A stretch of 64,000 bases of DNA from Symsagittifera roscoffensis (taxonomy: Eukaryota; Xenacoelomorpha; Acoela; Convolutidae): NCBI RefSeq assembly GCF_963678635.1, contig NC_087065.1, forward strand, positions 16,164,572-16,228,571, read 5' to 3'. Below are positions 22,501 through 34,500 of this stretch, piece by piece. The notes under the pieces were generated by a model that saw only the letters and a program-made list of their open reading frames with translations, ran no database searches and was not told where the DNA came from. The translations under genes and the position numbers were made by a program. The first letter of the stretch is position 1, and each line of letters begins with the position of its first letter.

Positions 22501-25500
22501 TAAGTGCTTTGAATTAATTTTTGTGTTACTTTATTGATTTGCTCAAGGATTGCGCAATTTTATTTCATTCAAGTCGATGGCCTAGTCTATTGTTTTCATA
22601 TGTCGAATGAATTTTTTTTTAAAAAATCCTTAATTATTCAGCAGTTTTTTTTTGCAGTTTTGACTTTTTCTCTACGTAGGTATATGGTGAGTGTCGCACG
22701 AAATTCAGTGTGGTTATTTTTACTGGTTAAATTTTGGAAAAAAAATGTTTTTTTTTCTGGTTTTTTTTTTATTTTCTTCACGGGCCCTTCGTCTTTCTTA
22801 TTTTCATCTTTTTGTTGTGATCCAGCTCTCTGAACGTTGCGTATGAAGTTCATATTGTGTTATTGCTCCGACCATTGAAAATGGGAAGGAACTTTTGTCT
22901 TCGGGTTTTTTAGGTTTAGTTTTTTTTTCCTTTTTGTTTTCCACGCAAAATCAGGTTCCACAAATAATGATCATACTGGTTGAGTGATATATCGTACATA
23001 AGCCCATTCAGTCATGATTCGAACCACATTTTGAAAAATCCATAAAAGTTTCCCAGTGTCAAGAAAAACCGTTTTGAAATTTTTGATTTTTTGTCTTAAT
23101 TCGAGCGAATAAAGCAAGTGAGCAAGCTTACAGGCTGAATTATGCTAATTGAAGACCTTAAAACTTATTCTTAAGCTAGTAAAACTAGTTTTTGGAGTTT
23201 TTTTAGTTTCATTTTGGGAATCGAAAACATCGAAAAATACAAAATTTTCATCGAACACTTTAAAAAAAAAATTAAAAAATTTTTTCATGTCATCTTTCTA
23301 CAAAAATTGTGGTCCAATTTGTCTATATTACAATGACTGTCTAATATGCCTAAATTATCTTTTTACGTCAGATCGTTTTATCACACCAAGCAGAAAAAAC
23401 TAAACTAGTTTGGATAAAAAAATCCTAAACCGTAGATTTCTATAGACTATGGTCGGAACATTCTTTGCTACTTGCACAGTAACCGGCTATCCTTGTTAAG
23501 AGTAATGAACGTAGTGAAGGCACTTATAGGTCTTGCTGATTTTTTTTGGAAAAATCTTAAAATAGGTATACTTTTTGAGAGCAATTGAAATTCATCTGAA
23601 AGTGACGTAAATAGCACGGTCCAAATACGAACGTGCGAATGGCGCAAAATTTCGTGAACGATTAATAGTTTCTAAAGTGGAATTTAGTTTTTAGATTTTC
23701 AGGCTTATATCATACATAAGCCCTTTCAGTTTTTGGGCTTTCAGTCATGATTCGAACCACATTTTGAAATCCAAAAAAAATTCCCAGTGTCAAGAAAAAC
23801 CGTTTTGAAATTTTTGATTTTTTGTCTTAATTCGAGCGAATAAAGCAAGTGAGCAAGCTTACAAGCTGAATTATGCTAATTGAAGACCTTAAAACGTATT
23901 CTTAAGCTAGTAAAACTAGTTTTTGGAGTTTTTTTAGTTTCATTTTGGGAATCGAAAACATCGAAAAATACAAAATTTTCATCGAACACTTTTGAAAAAA
24001 AAAAATTAAAAATTTTTTCATGTCATCTTTCTACAAAAATTGTGATCCAATTTGTCTATATTACAATGACTGTCTAATATGCCTAAATTATCTTTTTTAC
24101 GTCATATCGTTTTATCACACCAAGCAGAAAAAACTAAACTAGTTTGGATAAAAAAATCCTAAACCTTAGATTTCTATAGACTATGGTCGGAACATTCTTT
24201 GCTACTTGCACAGTAACCGGCTATCCTTGTTAAGAGTAATGAACGGAGTGAAGGCAATTATAGGTCTTGCTGATTTTTTTTGGAAAAATCTTAAAATAGA
24301 TATACTTTTTGAGAGCAATTGAAATTCATCTGAAAGTGACGTAAATAGCACGGTCCAAATACGAAGGTGCGAATGGCGCAAAATTTCGTGAACGATTAAT
24401 AGTTTCTAAAGTGGAATTTAGTTTTTAGATTTTCAGGCTTATATCATACATAAGCCCTTTCAGTTTTTGGGCTTTCAGTCATGATTCGAACCACATTTTG
24501 AAAAATACAAAAAAATTTCCCAGTGTCAAGAAAAACCGTTTTGAAATTTTTGATTTTTTGTCTTAATTCGAGCGAATAAAGCAAGTGAGCAAGCTTACAA
24601 GCTGAATTATGCTAATTGAAGACCTTAAAACGTATTCTTTAGCTAGTAAAACTAGTTTTTGGAGTTTTTTTAGTTTCATTTTGGGAATCGAAAACATCGA
24701 AAAATACAAAATTTTCATCGAACACTTTTGAAAAAAAAAAATTAAAAATTTTTTCATGTCATCTTTCTACAAAAATTGTGGTCCAATTTGTCTATATTAC
24801 AATGACTGTCTAATATGCCTAAATTATCTTTTTTACGTCATATCGTTTTATCACACCAAGCAGAAAAAACTAAACTAGTTTGGATAAAAAAATCCTAAAC
24901 CGTAGATTTCTATAGACTATGGTCGGAACATTCTTTGCTACTTGCACAGTAACCGGCTATCCTTGTTAAGAGTAATGAACGTAGTGAAGGCACTTATATA
25001 GTTCTTGCTGATTTTTTTTGGAAAAATCTTAAAATAGGTATACTTTTTGAGAGCAATTGAAATTCATCTGAAAGTGACGTAAATAGCACGGTCCAAATAC
25101 GAACGTGCGAATGGCGCAAAATTTCGTGAACGATTAATAGTTTCTAAAGTGGAATTTAGTTTTTAGATTTTCAGCGGAATAAAAACTTTACCTATTGATC
25201 TAGTTTTCTCTAGCTGGGTTCATGTTATCAAAAAAGCGCCAGCCATAAATCGTTCTAGAAATTCAAAGAGCTTCAAGGGCATCTATTTTTTTCTTTGAAA
25301 TTCGAAAATTAAGTTTTCTCAACGAAGTCTGTGTTTTTTTAATGTTTACTTGCGTTCATTACTCTTTTCCAATCTTCGAGTGGCTGTGTTTTAAGTTTAT
25401 ATTAATTTGTTAAATGGGTAATTCTTTGTAAGGTCTGAGAGTTTTTATAGACTTTCTGCAATATATTTTATGTGGAAATTGTTTGAAACTTGAGCGTTCT

Positions 25501-28500
25501 TTTTTTCAATTTTTTTCTTTCATTTTGATTATGTGCATAGCAAGTGTTCCTTTGATGTTATTGCCAACCGTTTCGCTAGGTTGTTCATTATGTTTGGTTG
25601 CAACGTTTAAGCAAAGTTGGGTACATTTAGGAACTTCTGGATCTCGATTTTTGGAACAAATTTTTTTGATCTACTGTTTATCTATTGGTTATGAGAAAAA
25701 AATGAATACAATTTGTGCAGCTAAAATACTTCTTAGGTTTCAGGTATTTGATTTCTATAACAATTGCCATAAATTTAAGTCTGCTCTGCTTCGCATCTTT
25801 GTAATAATATTATTAATTTTTTGGCTGATTTTTTTTTGCTGATAATGGGCGGCTGATACAGCGAAAATGAATGTTTTTTTTGGTGTTTTTTTTGGTTCTG
25901 TCCTTCGTGGGATGTAACAATATTGAATCTTAAAACATTATATAGCACAAAATTTGTACAATTTTTGGCGCTCGGGACGTCTACCTAAGTATTTTCTGCC
26001 TAGCTACTGCTTGATAGTTTTTGTGTCAGTGGTAATGTAACGCTACGCATTGCGTTTCTATATTTGTTCCTCAAATTGAACATAATTTGAGACAACGTTT
26101 AAAGTTAGTGTTTGTAGCATTTTTCCAAAGTGATTTTTTGTGAATTTCGCCTTGTTTTCAATCCGCTTACTTGCAAGGACATGTGTGTGTGTGTGTGTGT
26201 TGTATTGCAAGTTTTGTAAATTTCTGCTTCGCCTGTGTAAAACAATTTCAAAAATTTCGGGCTGACAGTCTTTTCGTACCAAATTTGTTTTACTTAATTA
26301 CCCTCCTTCCGTAATGATAGCATATTTTAACTCAATGTAAGAAAGCTTTATTGGTGCGTCGCAAGTCGTCCAAACCTTAGGTTTGCTTCCTTTTGGCAAA
26401 TAAATTGCCAAAAAATCTCTGCATACGGTTAAGTGATGCTTGTTGGTTCAGATGGTGACCTTGCTTCTGGGTAAAAATGCCAATGTGAACTCATCAGACA
26501 GAACTGATAGAAGACCATTACACTGGGCTGCATTTATGGGTAAGAAACCTTTTTTATATACAAAGCTGAAATTGAATCTAATCTTTGAAACTATTTCATG
26601 GTTCTTTTTCAGGGCACTCCGAAGTCGTGAAAATATTACTTACACACGGAGCAGAAACTACTTTTAAAGATAAAAAGGTTTGTTATGGATCTTTAATATA
26701 GTCAATGGCGTCTTATAATTGTATCTAGTTTTCATTTTGAACTAAAGGAAAAATTCACCAGGTACAGATTAGCGCATTTGGAACCGTTTAGTCATAAACG
26801 AAATCCGGTAGTTGTTCTTGACAAAAAACTTCAGCAGGTTGATTAAGCCGCAAAACTTAATTTCTTTGACCAGCAAAGCTGTTATTGATATGCTTCAGGG
26901 AAACCAAGCAGCGCATTTCGCAGCAGCTTCCGGTCACGTCGGAGTTCTGCTGCAACTGATCGATGCCGGATGTGACGTAAGTAAATTGTATCTGTCGTGA
27001 AGATAATTGCAGCAGTTAAATCGAATGTTCGATTGCTAATTATTGACAAAATAGCAGTAATGGCCTCATGCAAAGTTCTTTTTAAAAAGTAGGAGCTTTG
27101 TTTTCATTGTTTGCATGGTAGGAATCGATAACATAATGCCATGAATTAGAATTTATGTTTTAAGAAACCAACCCTTTGTTTTAAATAATGGTCAAGTATA
27201 TATTTGGTCTCCTTGAGTTAAATGACTTTTTTTAACTATATGTTGGCTATGTTTGAGCATCGTACACCAAATGCCAGATCTTTTATCGGATCAGGAACTT
27301 ATTTTTTTGCGAGATCTTATACTTGGATATACATGAATTGAGCCTCTTTATTGTAGTTGAACGTTGCAAACGTAATGGGCGATACCCCACTGCATCTTGC
27401 ATGTGTAAACCACCACACTCAAGCAGTGAACGAACTACTAATGAACAACGCAGATTGTCACGCCACTAATACCAGAGGCTACACCTGCCTTCATTATCTT
27501 GCACCCTTCGACGACTCAGGAGACATCATCACACGGCTTATATTAGAAGGTTGTGATGTGAACAAACCAGCTAGAAATGGCCAGACTGCTCTGCATATAG
27601 CATCTTTGGCGGGCAGACTAGACCATTGCGAGGTTCTTATTAGAAATGGTAAGTGAGGTTTGAAGTGATGTTGTCCTTGAAGCCAATATCAACCGTACAA
27701 TACCTCCAGCCCCTAAGTGACCTACCGTAGAATGACCTCCCCAAGCTTGTTTTAAATCTAAAAATAATTATGTATAAAATATGCATTTCTTACACTAAAA
27801 ATAATTATGTATAAAATATGCATTTCTTACAAACGCGCAAATAAAATATGTTTTATATTTTTTATGCGGGATTGCATTTGTATGTTGTTAATTACACAAA
27901 TCAATGTTTTAATTTACAAAACGGTTAATTTTGAACGAATCAAGGCTAAACTCAAAGCTGGCTGATTACGCTTGCGATAAGCAAGCGTTATCAAACTAGA
28001 ATGTAGAATTTTTTCTAGGCAACTAGTTCCACAAAATCCATTGAATCACTTGCTGACTTTTCACTTATTTTCTCTTAAAATCGTACATTGTGCTTCCCCC
28101 TCGGGCTGGAGGTAAAACAGCTGCCTTTGTATCTTATGATCTGGGTTTCGAGTCCTAGCCGGACCTTTTTTTTCAGTATCAAGGAAATTGACAAAAAAAA
28201 TTCCGAGAAAAATGAATTGTTGGTTTTTCGTTTGTTCGCTCAAGTTTTGTCGGCCAAATTGCCACAACGGATTATGCTTGCTACTATTTGAAATTTTGCA
28301 TATATTTGACTACCAAAGAATTACATCCCAATTCTCCTCTGTTTGATCTCTTAGTCACAAACTCGATCCAGTGAACAAAAAATATCTGAAGTTTGAAGCT
28401 TAGGTTTCAGTTGGCTTCAGAGTTCCTGCTAAAACTTGCTCCTTATATTGAATGGAGTATCTATTAAACGTTTTTAGGTGCGATTTTGGAATATGAAGAC

Positions 28501-31500
28501 CAAGATGGCAACAAGGCTGTGCACTTAGCTGCCTATGCTGGACACCCAGAAATAGTCAGTCTATTGATTGACCACGGTGCTCAATATAGAAGGTAAGAAA
28601 ATTGTTGACGAAGTTTGTTCAACTTTTAATTACGCTTGCGATTAGCAAGTTTATCAAACTGAATCTTTTTTCATTTAAACAACTCGTTCAACAAGATCAC
28701 TGAATCATTTGTTAGCTTGATCTAGTATCAATTCGATTAGTCTGATCTTGTACATCTGACTTAGAAGTCCGATAAGAACCTGTATTTTTCAAAACTGAAA
28801 GTTTTGGTCTATTGTTTGTTTATTTACACTGCGAGCTTGCGAGCATAGTGTATCATTACGAACCTTCTCTTTTCCAACCTAGATCGCAGATAAAGTGTTC
28901 ATTAAAAGCTATTAAAAAGAGATTCAATAAAAGAGATAATGAGTCTCACGCACAGACCACTCAGCTACGTACGGCTAATAAATCAAAAATAATAGCCAAA
29001 ATGAACGCAGAGAACAGATACTCAAAAATTTGCCTTGCTACAGATCATGACTATAGCTAAACTGCCACCAAATAAGTCAACATTTTAAGTTGCGAATTAG
29101 GTTGGAAAAAAGAAGATAATTACCAATGCAATACGCTGCTCGCTAATGTAATCAAATAGCCAACTGACAGTTGAAAAAAGTAATGAACTCAAGGAAGCAG
29201 AAAAAAAATTGACGTGGCACTTTAGCTATAATCACGATCTGTAGCAGTGCAAATTTAATAGCATCTGTTTTCTGCGTTCATCTTGGCTATTATTTGTGAT
29301 TTATTAGGCGTCCGTAGCTGAGTTGTCTGTGCGTGAGACTCATAATCGCTGTCGCAGATCGAATCTGAGGCGCAGCCGAATTTTCACTAATTCGAGGCTT
29401 GTTTCTACTTTTTCTTTTTGCACTTTATAGAGCTGCTTTTTTGTCGTGTTCTCCCTAGTGTTTGCAAATAAATCGCAGCTTCGCCTCTGTCTTTAAAATT
29501 GAACTCGCAAAAAAAGTGCTGATTGGTGGTTTTTGCTACAATCACGATCTGTAGCAGTGTGGTCGACTTATTTGTGGACGGAATAAAAATTGACATTATT
29601 TACTTTTTAAATCATTTGAAACTTTTTTCAGATGAAAGTTTTTTCACATCACTGTTTTTATCCATGGTTAATTGGAAAATTGAAGGAATCTATCTATCTA
29701 TCTATTATTTAATTGGCGTTTCACGTGACACATGTTTAAGAAGTCCATATGTTGACATGTTTAAGAAGTCCCTACTTTTGCATGTTTAAGTTTTTTCAAC
29801 GTATTATTTTTTGCATATTTAACGAAAATATTTTTGCACGTTTAAGCTATACCGTAGGTTAAAATGCTTTAGAAATTTCATTTGGCTCATGTTTAAGTCT
29901 GTTAAAAGGCCGAAAAATTGCAAGATTTGAAAGTTTTGTGTATACAAACGTTCTAAACATTCCTATATTTTGGGGTGCTGTTCAGTACATTTATGGGTTG
30001 CAAATCTGTCGTTCAAGTATGACTGCTCAAATCCTTATATCGTTCGAGATATGGCGCTTTTATGATTTTTAATTTTTTTTCCAAAAAACCTAGAAAGAAA
30101 AAACCCAACCGAACTTGAATTTTGAACCCTATAGTGGGGTGCTATCAGGGTATATTCAGGGGTTGCAAATCTGGCGTCCAAGTATGACTGCTCAAATCCT
30201 TTTATTTTTCGAGATATGGCGTTTTTATGTTTTTTTTAGTTCTTTTTCAGAAAACTTAGATATTAAAAAATTAACCGAACTTCAATTTCTCAACCCTATA
30301 GTGGGGTGGTGTCAAGGTACATTCAGAAGTTGCAAATCTGGAGTCCAACTATGACTGCTCAAATCCTTTTGGTTTTCGAGATATGGCATTTTTAATGATT
30401 TTTTCATGTTTTTTTTTCAAAAAAATTTAGATATAAAAAAAATTATGCGAACATTAATTTCTCAACCCTATAATGGGGTGCTTTCAGGGTAAAATCAGAG
30501 CTGGCAAATCTGGAATCCCGGTATGACTGCTCAAATCCTTTTGGTGTTCGAGAAATAGCGTTTTCTATGATTTTTTCATTTTTTTGATCAAAAACAGATG
30601 ATAAAAAAAAGATAACCGAACTTCAATTTCTCAACTCTATCGTGGGATGCTGTCAAGTTACATTCAGGGGTTGCAAATCTGGAGTCCAAGGATAGCTGCT
30701 CAAATCCTTTTGGTTCTCGAGAAATGGTATTTTTGTGATTTTTTTTTAAAATCTTAGATATAAAAAAAAATCAACCGAACTTCAAATTCTCAACCTTATA
30801 GTGGGGTGCTGTCAGGATACAATCAGGGGTTGCAATTTTGGAGTCCCGGTATGACTGCTAAAATTCTTTTGATTTTCGAGAAATAGCGTTTTCATTGATT
30901 TTTTTTATTTTCTTGTTCAAAAAGCTTAGATAAAAAAAAAATTAAACGAACTTCAGTTTCTCAACAATATAGTGGAGTGCTTTCAGGGTACAATCAGAGG
31001 TTGAAAATCTGGAGTCCAAGTATGACTGCTCAAATCATTTTGGTTTTCAAGATGTGGCGTTTTTTATAATTTTTTTTAAAAAAATTTAGATATAAAAAAA
31101 CTTAGATACAAAAAACTAGAACTTCATTTTCTCAACCCTATAGTGGGATGCTTTCAGTTTATATTCAGGCGCTGCAAATCTTGCGTTCAATTGTGACTGC
31201 TCAAATTCTTTTTGTTTTCGAGAAATTGCGTTTTTTGTGATTTTTTAGTTTTTTTTCCAAGATATTAAAAAACTAACCGAACCTGAATTTCCCCACTTTA
31301 TAGTGGGGTGCTATCAAGGTAAATTCGGGGTTTGAAAATCTGGCGTCCAAGTTTGACTGCTCAAATTCATTTGGTTTTCGAGAAATGGCGTTTTTTTATG
31401 ATTTTTTCATTTGTTTTTTCAAAAAAACTTAGGTGTAAAGAAATATAACCGAGCTTCAATTTCTCAACCTTATAGTGTGTTGCTGTCAGGGTAAAGTCGG

Positions 31501-34500
31501 GGGTTGCAAATCTGGATTCCAAGTATGACTGCTGAAATCCTTTTATTTTTCTAGACATTTGTTTCGTCTGTTTTCTGAAGACTTGGTTTTGTAGGACCGG
31601 AGGTACGATTGACGCGCTAGTCTTTTTCGAACGATGAATACTTTTAGGAGCGAGTACAGTTATTTAGGTTTTATCCATTTTTTTGTTGAAAACTACAATA
31701 AAATTGGTTAGATACACAACAGAGAAAAACCAAGCTGATAGAACTTCGTTCAGCAAATGTGATGAAAGGTTTAATTCTTTTTATTTTTATATCGTCTAGT
31801 TGAGTTACTTTATTTATTTTGCTAAGGAAACGCTTAAGTTTGACTTTTCGCTTAAGTTTTACTTTAGATTTCATTTAACAAGGGAAAATTCAACCATCGA
31901 GCAGCAATTGTGTACAGGTCAAGAAAAACAAGAAGGACTTTTAGTTTTGTACGTGGATTTTAGTTTCTAAATTTACCAGCGGAATAAAAGAAATGTATAT
32001 TTTTCGAGTTTTCTCAAACTATTTTATTTCAACCCAAAAGCTGTCAACAAGTACTTATTCTTGACATTCGAAGTGCTTAAGGTCCGGGTCGAATATGGCT
32101 CCAGAAGTCAGGGTTTGATTTCGGTAGTACCAGCTTTTTTTTCGAAGTCGATTTAAGTGCAACTTCGTCTTTGTGTTTCATCACTCTTTTGACAATTCTT
32201 TCCGAAATCAGAAAGTAAGCGACAATACTGATCATTAAGATAAGTGTCGTTGGACAAAGTGGAAACACATATTTAGGCCGTGTAGTTTTCTCACGAAAAA
32301 AAAAATTGATCACGCTAAAGTTTGAGTTTTTTGAGGTTCATTTTTAATTCAGTGCAAATGTTGGTTGATTTTAAAGAGTAATGCAAGCGGTTTATCTTCA
32401 CTGTTTGGTTTTTCGCGATTTGACTTTGAATATTTTTTCATTTCCCTTGCTTACCCTTGACAGTTTGCGAAGCATAGTTTATTTGTACGAACCTTTTTTT
32501 TCTAACTTAACATGCAAATAAAAATGTCCATTCAAGTGTTAACCAATTTGGTGACTTTTTGCTGTAATCACGAACTGTAGGAATGAAAATTTCGTAACAT
32601 CTATTCTAAGCTTTGTGCGGCTATTGTTTGTGATCTTTTAAGCGTCCGTAGCTGAGTGGTCAATGCGTGAGACTCATAATCTTTAGGTTATAGATCGAAT
32701 CTGAGGCGTATCCGAATTTTCACTTATTCGAGGCTTATTTCTACGTTTTCTTTTTGCATTTTGTAGATCTGCGTTGTTGTTGTGTTCTCGCTAGTGTTTG
32801 CAAATCGCAGCTTCGCTCTGTGTTAAGAATCTAACTCGCGCATAAAATTGCGCATTTAGTGGTTCTTCTGCTATAATCACGATCTGTGGCAGTGGACTTA
32901 CTTGTGGCTTTTGTTTGCCGTATGTCAAGTGTCTGTGGCTGAGAGGGAAAGACGTGAGATTCCTAGGCTAATTGTCGGAAGTTCAACGCGGCACTTGCGC
33001 TAGTTTTTTTTTGTATTGGCAGTTTTTTTTATTATCATTATTGATGTCTAATTTTATCAAATTTTCAGTTGTGCAGATACGAGAACGTGAGACTCAAAAT
33101 CTCCGTCGCAGGATTGAATCCGAGGCATAGCAAAAGTTATACTAATTCGAGGCTGTTTTTTATCTCTTCTTTTATCACTTTTATAGCTGTTTTTTCGCTT
33201 GTTTTTTTTTGTCGCTCAGGCTCTAAAGCCGCGAATTTACACATGCTTTAAGCAATTTTTACTATAATTGGAGATTGATAGGTATCAACGAACGAAGTAA
33301 AAACACTCACTTCGTTCCTGTTGCTCAATCCAGATTCTTTTTTTAAAAGGAACCAAGTTACGCTCTCCGTCAACGAATATTCTCGAAAAGTTAAGATTGA
33401 CTCTTCGTTTTGAAATTTGATCTTAATTAGAAAATTTTCCAGCTAAATAAAAAATTGTATTCATTCGAATTGGGTTAGTTTTATCACAAAGTGTCAATCA
33501 TAAAACGTGTGCAACCTCGAAGAGCTATAAAGTATTTACTCTAGCGATCAGCGTAGAGTATTATTACGAACCATCTTTTTTTCTAACCTAACTCACAAAT
33601 ATAAAAGAGTTCATTAAGAGTGTTCACTTGTTTGGAAATTCTATTGTAGCATTGGAAATTGCCCAGCGTCTGTTCTGCTTTTGTTTGGCTAGAGTTTGTT
33701 TATTATTAAATGTTCGTGGCTGAGTGCTTAGTGTGTAAGACTCTGAATCTCTAGGGCGCAGGTTCGAATCCGAGATGTAGCCGAATTTTTACTAATTCGA
33801 GGCATATTTCTTATTGCACTTTATAGAGGTGCCTTTTGTCGTGTTCTTGCTAGTGTTTGCGAAGCCAAGCTTCGTCTCTCTGTACATTTTTTAAGTTATC
33901 GTGTCCTTTTGTCGTGTTCTTGCTAGTGTTTGCGAAGCCAAGCTTCGTCTCTATGTACATTTTTTTAAATTATCTGTTGGTTATTTTTGTCGAAATATTT
34001 TTGTCCTTAGTTGTTTTTTTTTGCCGTCTATCCTCAAGGTATCTTAATTTTTCTCTGTTATAGTTATCTGATTACATAAAAAGTTTGAATTACATTGCCG
34101 TATTTTCTCACAAACGGTTTCTTCTTTTTTGTCAATAAAGGTTGGATGACTTGTTTCAGCGCGGGTCAAAATGGAATGTCTGCAATGCACATGGCAGCTA
34201 GCAAAGGAAGAGTAGACTGCTGCAAGCTCCTTCTATCAAAAGGTAACCGAACACTGATCCATAGATTAAAATAGCAGAGCAGACCACTGTAGAAGTCATT
34301 TAGTTTTAGCGGATAAAATATGAAGAATTTTTATCTCAAAATATCAGAAATTACAGAAAACAAATTTTTTCAATAATTAGAAAGCAAAAATAGTATTGCA
34401 TTTCCGATAGTCAAGTGTAGATTCGCTAAGGGTTTTGTGGCGATTTGACTGAAGTTTAGAAAATAAAGTTCAGTGCATTTGTGTATTTGGTGAGAGAAGT

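Larger units (their letters stand above)
17862..26451 (+). other. Ankyrin gene intron 4 (8.6 kb, repeat-filled)
   Basis: The longest intron in the window. It holds several diverged copies of the GTAATGAACG TIR-type repeat, two hairpin-headed tRNA-like repeats near 19.2 and 20.0 kb, diverged tandem units at about 20.56-21.64 kb, three 735-bp tandem units at 22.99-25.17 kb and a (TG)n run near 26.19 kb. The protein sequence on either side is contiguous with ANKRD28, so no exon is missing. Confidence 0.85.
28593..34159 (+). other. Ankyrin gene intron 9 (5.6 kb)
   Basis: Contains a hairpin-headed repeat near 28631, an inverted pair of tRNA-derived SINEs (28850-29490), a 167-bp tandem array (29937-31560) and further SINE copies (32450-32840, 32930-33250, 33530-33976). 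No missing coding sequence is expected here. Confidence 0.85.

Noticed and set aside
25483-25842. 119-codon hydrophobic open frame in ankyrin intron 4
   Set aside because: No homology I recognise, low-complexity T-rich composition and position inside a repeat-filled intron; the hydrophobicity follows from the T-rich DNA.
26812-26898. Open frame upstream of ankyrin exon 7
   Set aside because: The homology starts only after the acceptor TATGCTTCAG; the upstream part is intron.
33713-33783. Possible tRNA gene with good A and B boxes
   Set aside because: Stems are poor and the flanks match other SINE copies, so it is a tRNA-derived SINE.
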